52,986 nt of DNA from an uncultured Opitutia bacterium (GCA_903820035.1 CAIJFT010000127.1:1-52986), one strand, 5' to 3'. Shown: positions 43,496 to 52,919, counted from the stretch's first letter. The notes: generated by a model from the letters alone, not told the origin. Numbers and translations: made by a program.

Positions 43496-45211
43496 TCAGG
43501 TGATGAAGCGGCAGCGCTCGTTGGCGTAGTTCTGGAGACGTTTCCACACCGTGCGGTTGATGCCGACCACAATCGCCGCCATCACCAGCACCGCCGCCGC
43601 CAGTTTGGGGAAGTTCCCGTCATCGGTGGCCCGACTGATCAGCGCGCCAAGGCCCGACGCCATGTAAATCTTGTCCCCGGTGTGGACATACTCGGAAACA
43701 ATGGTGGCGTTCCACGCCCCGCCGGCGGCCGTCACCCAGCCGGTGACCAACCCCGGGAAAATCGCCGGCAACAGGAAACGGCGCCAACGCGACCAACCCC
43801 GGAGGCGCAACAAGTCGGCGCAACTCACGAGGTCGTTCGGAATCGCGGCGGCCGCGGCGGCGACGTTGAAGAGAATGTACCACTGCGTGCCGAGCATGAT
43901 CAACGGCACCGCACCCCATTGGAGCGTGCCACCGACCAGCATCACCAGCGCAAGGATCCAGGGATAAATCATCGGCGCCGGAAACGAAGCGGCAAACTGC
44001 ACGAAAGGCTGCACGCGACTCGCCAACTTCGGTTGCATGCCGATCCACACGCCCACCGGCACGGTCCAGGCTGTGCCGAGCGCCACCGCGGCTACGACCC
44101 GCAGAAAGCTGAGGCCGGCCGACTGGAAAATATCACCCCAGTCCGACCAGGAGACGCGTCCGAGTAAAATCACCAAACGGATCGCCCCCCACGCCAGCAA
44201 GGCGAGCATCGCACCCAACAACAGGCGGTAAATCGTCCGCCCGAGCCCGCCCTGACTTCCCGCCTCCGCCAAAACACCGGACACGGGTGGCTGGGGATCC
44301 GGCAACACGCGCCGGAACCAGCGCCCGCACCCCTGCATGATCGCTTGGGCCGCGCGCGAGCGGCCGAGCCAACGTTGCATCGCGGTGGTCTCGACCCCGG
44401 CGCCGGCGAAGTCATCGAGTTTGAACCGACGCGACCACACCACGAGCGGCCACCAAACCAAACGGTCAATCACCACGATCACCACCGCCATCGCGACCAC
44501 GCCGAGGATCTGGGCGCGCACATCGCCCCGTTCGATCGCGATGCTCATATACGAACCGATGCCGGGCACCCGGAAGTCCTGGTCACCAAGCTTGAACGCC
44601 TCCGTGATGCTAAGGAAAAACCAACCACCCGCCATCGAGACCATGCTGTTGTAGAGCAGCCCCTGCGCGCCGGTCGGCAGTTCAATCTTGCCGAAGCGGT
44701 GCCACCATTTGAATCCGTAGAGTTCCCCAAGCGCACGGTAATCAGCCGGCACGCTGCGCAGTGCATCGTAGTAACTGAACACCATGTTCCAGACCTGCCC
44801 GGTGAAAATCATCAGCACACACGCGAGTTCGAGCCCGGTGTTGCTGTGGGGGAAAATCGCGACCAGCGCCAAGACCAGCCCCGGCAGGAACCCGAGCACC
44901 GGAATGCTTTGGAGCACATCCAATGCGGGCAAAACAAAGCGGCGGGCCCGCACGTCGTAGAAAGCCCAAGACGCCACCACGAGGGCGAATAAGAGCGAAA
45001 ATGCGTACGCGATCCAGCCACGTGCCAGGGAAAACAGCGCGTACTGCGGGAGCGCCCAAGGCGACAGATCGATCTCAACCGCATTGTGCAGCGGCTGACG
45101 CCATTCCAAGGCCACCTCCACCACCGCAAACACGATCGCAACCGCCGCCACGATAACGGCGGCATCCACCCACAAGGGGGCAGACTTGGTGTGTGCGGAC
45201 GAACTGTTCAC
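43496..45211 (-). CDS. ABC importer permease with two fused permease domains
   Basis: A 571-residue membrane protein about twice the length of an SsuC/NrtB permease. Two copies of the binding-protein-dependent permease domain are seen, each with an EAA-type loop: DYRALGELYGFKWWHRFGKIELP in the first half and NDLVSCADLLRLRGWSRWRRFLLPAIFPG in the second (given as short pieces: RALGELYGFKWW and CADLLRLRGWSRW). One chain would therefore make the whole membrane channel. No substrate-binding protein gene is adjacent. Confidence 0.9.
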   Translation of the reverse strand: MNSSSAHTKSAPLWVDAAVIVAAVAIVFAVVEVALEWRQPLHNAVEIDLSPWALPQYALFSLARGWIAYAFSLLFALVVASWAFYDVRARRFVLPALDVLQSIPVLGFLPGLVLALVAIFPHSNTGLELACVLMIFTGQVWNMVFSYYDALRSVPADYRALGELYGFKWWHRFGKIELPTGAQGLLYNSMVSMAGGWFFLSITEAFKLGDQDFRVPGIGSYMSIAIERGDVRAQILGVVAMAVVIVVIDRLVWWPLVVWSRRFKLDDFAGAGVETTAMQRWLGRSRAAQAIMQGCGRWFRRVLPDPQPPVSGVLAEAGSQGGLGRTIYRLLLGAMLALLAWGAIRLVILLGRVSWSDWGDIFQSAGLSFLRVVAAVALGTAWTVPVGVWIGMQPKLASRVQPFVQFAASFPAPMIYPWILALVMLVGGTLQWGAVPLIMLGTQWYILFNVAAAAAAIPNDLVSCADLLRLRGWSRWRRFLLPAIFPGLVTGWVTAAGGAWNATIVSEYVHTGDKIYMASGLGALISRATDDGNFPKLAAAVLVMAAIVVGINRTVWKRLQNYANERCRFIT

Positions 45212-45337
45212 GAGTGGGACTATGCCGACGTGCTACGGTACGCCGCAAGCCACCCCTCCGATTTTCTGTGTCAGCGGGCAAAAGGCGCAGTCCTGCGCCT
45301 GAGCGCAGGGTACATGCAACGCTCAACGTCCACGGTC

Positions 45338-45355
45338 CCGGCGCTCACGCGCCGG
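45338..45355 (-). terminator. GC-rich hairpin after the GMC oxidoreductase pair
   Basis: CCGGCGC (45338-45344) and GCGCCGG (45349-45355) form a perfect 7-bp stem with a tetraloop, 40 bases beyond the stop of the minus-strand small-subunit gene. No T-run is seen. Confidence 0.45.
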
Positions 45356-45395
45356 CCTACGGGACAGCTCTTTCAACCTTCAACGCCCCCTATCC

Positions 45396-46049
45396 CTACG
45401 CCAACCCAAGGTGCTTCAACGCTTCCGGCGTCGGACCCTCGTATTTCTCGAGGGCGACGTTGCCGGTGTAGCCGATGTCGCGCATGCCCTCGGGCGTCGA
45501 ATAGTAACCGCTCGCCGTGAGGTCGCGAAACCGTTGGAAAAAACGGGCGGCCGTACGGTGCTCCGGCTTCGCGTTGGGCAGGTAACAGATGTCGTCGCAG
45601 AGCGCGTTACGCTGCCGGGTCACGAGGTTCGTAAAACTATTTTGGAAGCGCGTCTGCGACTCCGCCTCCAGCCAGCCCAGACCGTTCACGATGGTCCGCC
45701 TGTCAGCGTCGTGTCCGGGGTAAGGCGCACTCACCCACTCATCGATGAAATCGGGTACATTAACCGACGATGCACTCGGGCCCTTGGCGTCGGCCGGAAT
45801 GATGACATCGCACAGCGCGGCCACCGTGGTCCGCTGGGCGGACGTAAAGGTCAGCGGCCAAAGCTCGCCGGGCGTATACGTCTTCAGCAAATCCGGATCG
45901 GTGCCGTAACCCTTGGCCGCGACCGGCGGCGTTTGGGCGCCGAGGAGCGAGGCGTCGAGCAGGGCGGCCGATGCAGCCGCGGTCGCCATCCACTTGAGCG
46001 CGGCCCGGCGGTCCATGCGCGCCGGGGATTGGGAATCGGTGGGGTTCAT
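45396..46049 (-). CDS. Gluconate 2-dehydrogenase subunit 3 family protein (Tat-exported)
   Basis: A 217-residue small subunit. A twin-arginine signal (MDRRAALKWMATAAASAALL, residues 12-31) directs export. The mature part matches the gluconate 2-dehydrogenase subunit 3 family: FTSAQRTTVAALCDVIIPAD, then VPDFIDEWVS and YYSTPEGMRDIGYTGN near the C-terminus. These subunits pair with GMC-family flavoproteins and carry them through the Tat pathway. The GMC gene ends one base before this start, so they are coupled. Confidence 0.92.
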   Translation of the reverse strand: MNPTDSQSPARMDRRAALKWMATAAASAALLDASLLGAQTPPVAAKGYGTDPDLLKTYTPGELWPLTFTSAQRTTVAALCDVIIPADAKGPSASSVNVPDFIDEWVSAPYPGHDADRRTIVNGLGWLEAESQTRFQNSFTNLVTRQRNALCDDICYLPNAKPEHRTAARFFQRFRDLTASGYYSTPEGMRDIGYTGNVALEKYEGPTPEALKHLGLA

Positions 46050-46050
46050 G

Positions 46051-47853
46051 TCAGAGATTTCCTTTCTTCAGTTCATCGAGGAGATAGTCGCTCGCACGCC
46101 AAGCCAGGGCCATGATCGTAAGCGTCGGATTCTTATCGGCGTTGGAACAGAACGGGCCACCGTCGGTGACGAAGAGATTCTTCACGTCCCAAGTCTGGCA
46201 CCACTGGTTGGTCACCGACTTTGTCGCGTCGGCGCCCATGATCGTGCCGCCGACCTCGTGGATGATCTTGCCGCCGGGCTCGATGGCCTTGGCGCCGTCG
46301 GCCTGCGGCGGGGTACGGACCTTCCCGCCCATCGCCTCGATCAGCTCGGCAAACGTCTTCTGCATGTGCGCCGCCTGCCGCGTCTCGTGCTCGGACCATT
46401 TCCAGTGAAAACGTAGGACGGGGATGCCCCACTTGTCCTTCAACGTCGGGTCGAGATCGCAGAACGAATCGTCGTTCGGGATCATCTCGCCGCGGCCGGC
46501 AAAACCCACGAACGAGCCGTAATAGCGGCGCGCGTCTGCTTTGAACTGTTTGCCGTAACTCCCGTTCGTGAATGCGTCGAGACCGGCCGTGACGCCGACG
46601 CCGGGCATCTTCCGGCCGCTCTCGAATTCGATGTGGTAGCCGCGGGCGAAACCGAGTTTTCCGGCGACCTGCTCTTTGTAGAGCCACCACGGGACGTACG
46701 TGTGCGCACCACCGGCGCCGTCCTCGTTGTGCACCGGGAGATTTTCCAATGCCGGGATTTGTCCGCCCAGCGAAGCGCCAACCGTATCCATGATGTACTT
46801 GCCGACCAATCCGCTCGAGTTGGCGAGCCCGTTGGGGAAACGCGCCGACTTCGAGTTGAGCATGATGCGCACGGACTCCGCTGAACTCGCGGCCAGCACG
46901 ACCACGCGCGCTTTTACCGTGTGCTCAAGCCCCGTCGTCTTGTCGACGTAGATGACGCCGGTGGCCTTGCCGCTGGCATCGGTCGTGACTTCGCGCGCCA
47001 TTGCATTCGAAACAATGTCGAGGTCACCCGTGGCGAGGGCCGGTGGCAGGTGCACCGTGGTTGACTGGTAGTTTGCCTTGATCGAGCACCCGCGACCGCA
47101 GGGCGTGGCCCAAAAACAGGCCTGCCGTTGGCGCATGGCGTCGGCGAGAATCCGTTGGGCGCGCGGATTGTTCGGATGCAGCTTTTTCGGCAGCACGTCC
47201 GGATCCTGCCGCTGGCTCAATACCGCCCGGTGGATTGGAATGATCGGCAAACCCAGTTTCTTGCCCTTCGCCCGTGCATACTGTTCGCCGGCGCGCATCG
47301 CCGGCGGCGGCTGCAGGCAACCCGCGGGGGAATCCGGGGTATTCTCCAGGCCGTGGTTGTCACCATAAACGCCAATAAGCATCTCCACCTTGTCGTAGTA
47401 CGGCGCCACGTCCGCGTAAGCGATCGGCCAATCGAAGCCGAGCCCGTCGCGTGAATGTGGTTTGAAATCGTAGGGCCCGTTGCGGAGCGAAATCCGCCCC
47501 CAGTGGTTTGTCCGTCCGCCGAGCATGCGCGCGCGCCACCACCAGAATTGCCGCGCAGGATCACTCGAGGCGCTCGAATAAGGTTCGCCCGGCACCTGCC
47601 AGCCGCCGTCAATGGTCGCGTCGTAGAAACCGAAAGGCTTGTCCGAGGTATTGCTCCCGCGAAGCGGCGCCTGGCCATTACTCTGGAACATCGGAGTCTC
47701 TTTCACCGGGTCGTAATTCCGACCGGCCTCGAGCATGAGCACCTTCGCCCCCTGCATCGTGCAAGTGTAGGCGGTCTGGCCACCGGCGGCGCCGGAACCG
47801 ACGACAATGACATCGTAACTGGGCTGGGTCTTGCTGGACGTAATCAGCGGCAT
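46051..47853 (-). CDS. GMC-family FAD oxidoreductase (large subunit)
   Basis: A 600-residue flavoprotein. The FAD loop VVGSGAAGGQTAY is at residues 17-29, the substrate half shows RARMLGGRTNHWGR, and the C-terminal active-site region has IHEVGGTIMGAD with the catalytic His and NADKNPTLTIMALAWR. It oxidises a sugar, alcohol or sugar acid. It has no signal peptide of its own, so export probably depends on the Tat-tagged partner encoded next. I start at ATG 47853 (MPLITSSKTQPSYD). No cytochrome c subunit is adjacent. Confidence 0.93.
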   Translation of the reverse strand: MPLITSSKTQPSYDVIVVGSGAAGGQTAYTCTMQGAKVLMLEAGRNYDPVKETPMFQSNGQAPLRGSNTSDKPFGFYDATIDGGWQVPGEPYSSASSDPARQFWWWRARMLGGRTNHWGRISLRNGPYDFKPHSRDGLGFDWPIAYADVAPYYDKVEMLIGVYGDNHGLENTPDSPAGCLQPPPAMRAGEQYARAKGKKLGLPIIPIHRAVLSQRQDPDVLPKKLHPNNPRAQRILADAMRQRQACFWATPCGRGCSIKANYQSTTVHLPPALATGDLDIVSNAMAREVTTDASGKATGVIYVDKTTGLEHTVKARVVVLAASSAESVRIMLNSKSARFPNGLANSSGLVGKYIMDTVGASLGGQIPALENLPVHNEDGAGGAHTYVPWWLYKEQVAGKLGFARGYHIEFESGRKMPGVGVTAGLDAFTNGSYGKQFKADARRYYGSFVGFAGRGEMIPNDDSFCDLDPTLKDKWGIPVLRFHWKWSEHETRQAAHMQKTFAELIEAMGGKVRTPPQADGAKAIEPGGKIIHEVGGTIMGADATKSVTNQWCQTWDVKNLFVTDGGPFCSNADKNPTLTIMALAWRASDYLLDELKKGNL

Positions 47854-48003
47854 GTGGGTAGGCGTGGGGTTCCGGCCACTATCACGAAGCCCCCGCGCGA
47901 AATGCAATCGGCTTTTGTGCGGCCCGCCCAATCGGCAACCACAGAGCGCACGGAAAGAAACCAACCACTCCGTGGTCTCCGCGCAATCTGTGGCGAAGCT
48001 GAA

Positions 48004-48771
48004 TTAGGCCAACACCGCCGCCACGAAGGCGGCTCGCGTTTCCACGTGCGGATTGTGCCCGCTCTCCGCGATCGTCACCACGTCCGCCGCCGGAAAATGA
48101 GCGCAGATCACCGCGGTATCGGAGGTCTCGATATACTCCGACTTGCCGCCGGCGATGAATCGTACCGGTCCCGCATAGGCGTCGCCGGGCTGCAACGGAT
48201 TCTTCTCCACCTCCGGCAGGCCGCGCGTGACTGCCGGCAGGTTGATTTGCCAGCGCCAGCGTCCGGCGGCGTCCGCCTCGAGATTCGTCGCGAGGAATTT
48301 CCGCATTGGCCAACTCGGCACGCGCGTCTCGAAGCGCGCCTCCGCGTCGGCCCGCGAGATCAGGGTCGTCAGGTCGAGCTCGTTCATCGCCGCAAAACTC
48401 TCCCGGTGCGCCGGCCAGCAGTAATCCTTGGGTGCGATGTCGACCACCACGAGCCGCGCCACGCGCTCCGGCGCACGGCACGCGAGCAGCATCGCCGCCT
48501 TTCCACCCATGCTGTGCCCGATGAGCGTGACCGGCCCGAGCCGCTGCACGTCGAGCCACGCGAGCACATCCGCTGCGAGCACATGGTAGGTCATGCCGTC
48601 GGCGTGCGGCGAACGCCCATGATTTCGCAGGTCAAGCGCGTGGACATGATACTGCGTCGCCAGCTCGGTGCCCGCCGTCTGCCAGTTGCGCGAGGAGCCC
48701 AGCAGCCCGTGCAAGAGGACAAGCGGCGGCCGGCCCGCGCCGCCAAGGTCGCGATGGAAAAGCGGAATCAC
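48004..48771 (-). CDS. Alpha/beta-hydrolase (YbfF-like esterase)
   Basis: A 255-residue protein of the alpha/beta-hydrolase fold. The oxyanion/entry motif is LLHGLLGSSRNW, the nucleophile elbow GHSMGG has Ser87, and the catalytic His is in ESGHNPHVE. The DLRNHGRSPH segment is typical of YbfF-like esterases. I choose GTG 48771 (VIPLFHRDLGG) because it gives the usual length and N-terminus; ATG 48867 would add 32 Gly/Arg-rich residues, and GTG 48780 is also possible. The natural substrate is unknown. Confidence 0.87.
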   Translation of the reverse strand: MIPLFHRDLGGAGRPPLVLLHGLLGSSRNWQTAGTELATQYHVHALDLRNHGRSPHADGMTYHVLAADVLAWLDVQRLGPVTLIGHSMGGKAAMLLACRAPERVARLVVVDIAPKDYCWPAHRESFAAMNELDLTTLISRADAEARFETRVPSWPMRKFLATNLEADAAGRWRWQINLPAVTRGLPEVEKNPLQPGDAYAGPVRFIAGGKSEYIETSDTAVICAHFPAADVVTIAESGHNPHVETRAAFVAAVLA

Positions 48772-49349
48772 GTCGTCCACCCAATCCGCGAATCCCCCCT
48801 TCGCAAAGCCCGGAAATGCGCCGTCGCCACCTGCCCGTGGCGGCGAACGCCCGCGAGTGGAGGTCATCGTCGTTCCCGAAATGGTTGCACGCGGAGCCCC
48901 TGATGACGCAGAGCGCCGATCCCTCTGGCTCGCGCCCTCCTCGTCTCCACCTGAACGCTTCCATCGTTTCGCCCGGGCGATCGATGCTGGAGCGTAACCC
49001 TGAGCGTGACCGGTCTTTCACCCTTCAACGCAGCTATTTTAGGGACTGTTCGCGGGGGTGTTCGCTTATGTCCTTCCATCGGCAAATCGGAAAGTGAGGC
49101 TCGGCGAGGCCTGCCGAAAAAGTGGCTGGGTGGTATGAGAAAATCACCGCAGAAAATCGAGATTGCGGCGACCACGCAGGACCGGAACACAACCGGGCGC
49201 CGCAACGAGCACGGCCATTAAATCCCCCGCCCGGGGCCATGAACAATTGCGGACCCGAACGGAATGGAGGCTTCCGTTCTGCAATTAAGACGACACCGTT
49301 TGTCCTTTCGGTTTTAGCCACCCCTCGTTCCGGTTCCGTCCAAACCCCC
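48772..49349. other. Control region upstream of the third TonB receptor
   Basis: About 580 bases between the divergent esterase and receptor genes. If the longer esterase start were used, the first 96 bases would be coding. No other credible gene is seen. The notable element is the nested hairpin at 49245-49286. Confidence 0.5.
49245..49286 (+). promoter_or_regulatory. Nested hairpin in the leader of the third TonB receptor gene
   Basis: AATTGC/GCAATT forms an outer stem and GAACGGAA/TTCCGTTC an inner 8-bp stem with a seven-base loop. The structure ends 63 bases before the receptor start codon. It could be a leader attenuator or operator; the function is inferred from position. Confidence 0.5.
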
Positions 49350-52331
49350 ATGTCCCTGACCTTCCCCGCGATCCGCACCACCCTGCTCCTCTGCTTCGCC
49401 GTCGCGCTCTCTGCCCGCGCGGCCGCGCCCACCACCGGCACGGTCCAGGGCCGCGTGTTCAACCCCGCCACGCAGGTCTACGTCCGCAACGCCGAGCTCT
49501 CCGTCGCCGGCACCAACCTCGTGACCTACTCCGCCGACGACGGCTCGTACGCCTTCAACGGCGTACCCGCGGGCGAGGTCACGCTGCGCGTCAGCTACAC
49601 CGGCTACGAACCCGCCACTGCCACCTTGCAGGTCGGTACCGGTCTCATCGCCACGAGGGATTTTGAAATCACCCCGTCCGGACTCGCCGCGGCCGCTCGG
49701 TCCCGCACCGACGGCACCGTCATCAAACTCGCCGAGTTCACCGTCTCCTCCGAGCGCGAGGGCAACGCCAAGGCCATCATGGAGCAGCGCGCGGCTGTGA
49801 ACGTGAAGAGCGTCGTCTCCTCCGATAATTTCGGCGACCTCACCGGCGGCACCGTCGGCGAGTTCATCAAATATCTTCCCGGCGTCGTGATGGACTACGT
49901 TGATTCCGACGCCCGCGCCGCCCGGATCAGCGGCCTCGAGCCGCGCTACGCCTCAGTGAGCGTCGATGGCATGACGATGGCCAGCGCGCCCTCCGCGTCG
50001 TTTGGCGGGGACTCCCGCCAATTCGAGTTTGAGCAGTCCTCCATCACCGGCACCGACGTGATCGAGATCAATAAGACCACCACCGCGAGCATGGACGCCG
50101 ATTCCCCCGCCGGTCGGATCAATATGCGCAGCCGCAGCGCGTTTGATCGCAAGCACCGCGAGATCACCGCGACGGTGAGTCTCAACGCCAACGAGTATTC
50201 ATGGGGCCTCAAGCGCACCCCCGGCCCCTACAATCGCGACGACTACAAGGTCCGCCCGAGCTTTATCTTTTCCTACGCCGACTCGTTCAAACAACGTTTC
50301 GGCCTCCAGCTCACGCTCGGCGCGAACACCCTCGCCACCGAGCAGGCCGGCGTCACGCACACCTTCAGTTACGCCGACGCCGCGCGCGGACCGGTCATCA
50401 ATCAGATCGCCTTTCGCGACGCGCCCAAGCTCACCACTCGCGGTTCACTCAATCTCAACACGGACTACAAGGTCTCCCCCTATCTCTCCGTTTCGCTGCG
50501 CACGTCCGGCTCGCATTTCAACGACGGCACGAATCTCCGCCAGATCGCGTTCTTCGTGAATCCCGCGCAGGTCACGCCCACCTCCACCCTGACCGATCTC
50601 ACGGCGCTCGCCACGGCCAATGCCAACACCCGCGTCCAGTACACCACCAGCCGCCGCAACAAACTCAACAGCACGGGCACCCTCACCCCGCGGGTCGACT
50701 ACAAGCGCGGCGACTTCTCCCTCACGCTCGGCGGCGGGTACTCGAGCAGTCGGACCGCCTATGAGCAGTTGACCGAGGGCTATTTTCAGGCCGTCACCCA
50801 CCGTCTCACGCGCATGAGCTGGCGCGGCACGCGCACCAGCCCGACCGATGGCGATTGGAGTCTTTCCCAGCTCTCCGGTCTTCCGTGGAACGATCCGGCC
50901 AACTACAATCGCACCGACGCGTTCACCAACAACGTCTCCGCCACACCGCAGTCCGCGCGCAATCAACTCTGGATCGGTTATCTCGACGCCAAGAAGTCCG
51001 TGACCCTCTTCGGCCTTCCCGTGCAGCTGGGCGCCGGCGCCAAGACCAAGCTGGCCGTCTACGACCTCGAGAAAAACGGCGCGCTCCAATGGACCTACGT
51101 GGGTGCCGCCAACTCGATGCTCGCGCCCTCCACCATCTTGCCTACGACGAACCTTCTGCCCTATGACGCCCGCGTCGGCGGCAACATCGGCACCATCGGC
51201 ATCCCGCTCGCGGATCCCTACGCCACGCGCGACCTGTTGCTTTCCAACCCGACGTATTTCGCTCCCGCGCTCACCGCCAACCGCATCAACGAACTCTACA
51301 GCGCCCGCGCGCTGAAGGAGCAGATTGACGCCGGTTACGTCGAGGCCAACACCCGCTGGCAATCCGTGCGTTTCAACCTCGGGGTGCGCCACGAACGTAC
51401 CCGTACCGTCGGCCGCAGCCAGGATATCCTGCCCGTCGCCGTCGTGCAGCGCGCCGGCTTCACTCCCGGCACGATCCCCTTCACCGACTACCAATACCGC
51501 TACGGTCGCCGCCAGAGCACCTACGGCGGCTACGACAACACGTTTCTCAGCGGCGGCGCCGCGTGGTCCCTCACCCCGAGCCTCAATTTCCAGCTCGCTG
51601 GCAGCCAGTCGATCTCACGCCCGAGTTACGCGAATCTCACCGGCACCATCACCATCGACGAGGCCGCGCAGACCGTGCGCGTGCCCAACCCCGATTTGAA
51701 ACCCGAGACGTCCGACAAGATTTTCGCGAGTCTCCACTACTATCTCGAACCCGCCGGCACGATCAGCGTCTCCGCCTTCCGCCTCAACGTGGAGAACATG
51801 GGGGCCGACACGCAGACCATCACCGCCGCCGAGGCCGGCTACGCCGACGACCCCGAGTTCACCGGCTACCGGTTCCTGCGCACCATCAATGCTCCCGGTA
51901 CTCGGACCATCAGGGGCGTCGAGGTGGAATACAGCCAGCAACTCGTGTTTCTCCCGCGCGCGCTCAGCGGCTTCAGCGCGTTCGGCTCAGTCACCCGCAC
52001 GAGCTCCGATGCCCGGGTCGCCAACCACGTGCCGAAATCCGCCAACGGCGGCCTGCGCTACGGCAACAATAAGTTCAACGCCCAGCTTCGCTGCACGTGG
52101 TCCGCGCCGCGCTTCAACTCCGAGGGTGGCGGCGAGGAGTTGTGGCAGTATGAGCGCCTGATGTTCGACTTCAGCGGTGGCTGGCGGATCAACCCGACCT
52201 ATGAACTCACCATTTCCGGCCGGAACATCCTCAACGCCCCCATTTCCACGTACTCCAACACCCCCGGGCTCCTCCGCGCCATCAACCACTACGGCGCCTC
52301 GTGGACGATCGGCGTGCGCGGCCGTTTTTAA
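49350..52331 (+). CDS. TonB-dependent receptor with carboxypeptidase-regulatory-like domain
   Basis: A 993-residue outer-membrane receptor starting at ATG 49350. A signal peptide (residues 1 to about 24, ending SARAAA) is followed by a carboxypeptidase-regulatory-like beta domain (about 28-110: GTVQGRVFNPATQVYV, VTYSADDGSYAFNGVPAGEV), a TonB-box-like segment, a plug with VVSSDNFGDLTGGTVGEFIKYLPGV and RISGLEPRYASVSVDGM, and a long barrel ending in Phe (GVRGRF), the usual assembly signal. This is the TonB-Xanthomonas/Caulobacter type linked to polysaccharide or oligosaccharide uptake. No SusD-like partner or glycoside hydrolase lies nearby. Confidence 0.95.
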   Translation: MSLTFPAIRTTLLLCFAVALSARAAAPTTGTVQGRVFNPATQVYVRNAELSVAGTNLVTYSADDGSYAFNGVPAGEVTLRVSYTGYEPATATLQVGTGLIATRDFEITPSGLAAAARSRTDGTVIKLAEFTVSSEREGNAKAIMEQRAAVNVKSVVSSDNFGDLTGGTVGEFIKYLPGVVMDYVDSDARAARISGLEPRYASVSVDGMTMASAPSASFGGDSRQFEFEQSSITGTDVIEINKTTTASMDADSPAGRINMRSRSAFDRKHREITATVSLNANEYSWGLKRTPGPYNRDDYKVRPSFIFSYADSFKQRFGLQLTLGANTLATEQAGVTHTFSYADAARGPVINQIAFRDAPKLTTRGSLNLNTDYKVSPYLSVSLRTSGSHFNDGTNLRQIAFFVNPAQVTPTSTLTDLTALATANANTRVQYTTSRRNKLNSTGTLTPRVDYKRGDFSLTLGGGYSSSRTAYEQLTEGYFQAVTHRLTRMSWRGTRTSPTDGDWSLSQLSGLPWNDPANYNRTDAFTNNVSATPQSARNQLWIGYLDAKKSVTLFGLPVQLGAGAKTKLAVYDLEKNGALQWTYVGAANSMLAPSTILPTTNLLPYDARVGGNIGTIGIPLADPYATRDLLLSNPTYFAPALTANRINELYSARALKEQIDAGYVEANTRWQSVRFNLGVRHERTRTVGRSQDILPVAVVQRAGFTPGTIPFTDYQYRYGRRQSTYGGYDNTFLSGGAAWSLTPSLNFQLAGSQSISRPSYANLTGTITIDEAAQTVRVPNPDLKPETSDKIFASLHYYLEPAGTISVSAFRLNVENMGADTQTITAAEAGYADDPEFTGYRFLRTINAPGTRTIRGVEVEYSQQLVFLPRALSGFSAFGSVTRTSSDARVANHVPKSANGGLRYGNNKFNAQLRCTWSAPRFNSEGGGEELWQYERLMFDFSGGWRINPTYELTISGRNILNAPISTYSNTPGLLRAINHYGASWTIGVRGRF

Positions 52332-52639
52332 GTTCCGGGCCAGCCGCGGGGCGATTCCGCGGGGTCAGGTTCGGATTTTGCTCAATCGCTGGTCGGGTGG
52401 TTGCCCGCCCCTGAAATCGAGCCGACGCGGGACGACCGCCCGCGCGGCGATTGAGCCGAATGTACCCATGACCCCTTGGGATTGCGCCATGACGCCGTGG
52501 GACTGGGCTCGGTCGCACGTCGTTCACAGGATGGCTCCGCGAGACAGGGAAGCAAAAAAGCCCCGTCGCACGGCCCCGGCATGTGTAAGGCGAACCCAAC
52601 TCCTGTCGGAAAGGTTTCCATTTCGCACTCCCTACGCTT
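52332..52639. other. Gene-free stretch after the third TonB receptor
   Basis: No credible gene is present. It contains a 10-bp perfect inverted repeat (52380-52456) and otherwise nothing I can assign. Confidence 0.5.
52380..52456. repeat. 10-bp perfect inverted repeat, 57-base spacer
   Basis: GCTCAATCGC (52380-52389) and GCGATTGAGC (52447-52456) are perfect complements, and flanking TTCG/CGAA could extend the arms. The spacer is GC-rich and itself partly self-complementary. It could be a terminator-like fold or the ends of a small element. Confidence 0.5.
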
Positions 52640-52670
52640 TTGCAAATCGAGTTGCGCAAAGATTTATAAT
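52640..52670 (+). promoter_or_regulatory. Sigma-70-type promoter of the small CTERM gene
   Basis: TTGCAA (52640-52645) and a perfect TATAAT (52665-52670) are separated by 19 bases in a locally AT-rich stretch. Transcription would start about 100 bases ahead of the 43-residue gene at 52780. Confidence 0.55.
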
Positions 52671-52779
52671 GCTGTGGCGGAGTCGCTTCCATTGCCGATG
52701 TGAAAATCCTCATAGTGGGCTAAGAATATGCTTTCAAACACCCAGTCACCCGATCAACCCAACCCATAGCTCATCCACC

Positions 52780-52911
52780 ATGCTCTCCCTGCTTTCCTCG
52801 CTTAATCTACTCACTATTGTACAAAGCGCTCCCGATACCGGTCTGACCGCACTGCTCCTTTGCGTCGGCCTTGCTTCAGTCGCGGCGGCCGCTCGCTTCT
52901 TCAAGAAGTAA
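52780..52911 (+). CDS. 43-residue protein made almost entirely of a VPDSG-CTERM-like sorting tail
   Basis: ATG 52780 opens a 43-residue frame ending in TAA at 52909-52911. After a short hydrophobic start (MLSLLSSLNLLTIVQS) it has APDTG, a 16-residue hydrophobic helix and the basic end RFFKK. This is the three-part layout of VPDSG-CTERM signals, which are cut by exosortase-type enzymes in Verrucomicrobia. There is almost no cargo domain between the start and the signal. A well-formed promoter precedes it and another exported protein gene follows eight bases later. The role is unknown. Confidence 0.65.
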   Translation: MLSLLSSLNLLTIVQSAPDTGLTALLLCVGLASVAAAARFFKK

Positions 52912-52919
52912 TCACTCCC

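Noticed and set aside
47455-48903. A 482-codon plus-strand frame opposite the GMC oxidoreductase and esterase genes
   Set aside because: It is Arg-rich, has no recognisable motif and overlaps two confident genes on the other strand.
49135-49221. A 28-codon plus-strand frame upstream of the third TonB receptor
   Set aside because: It has no ribosome binding site, homology or hydrophobic pattern; a frame this short is expected by chance.
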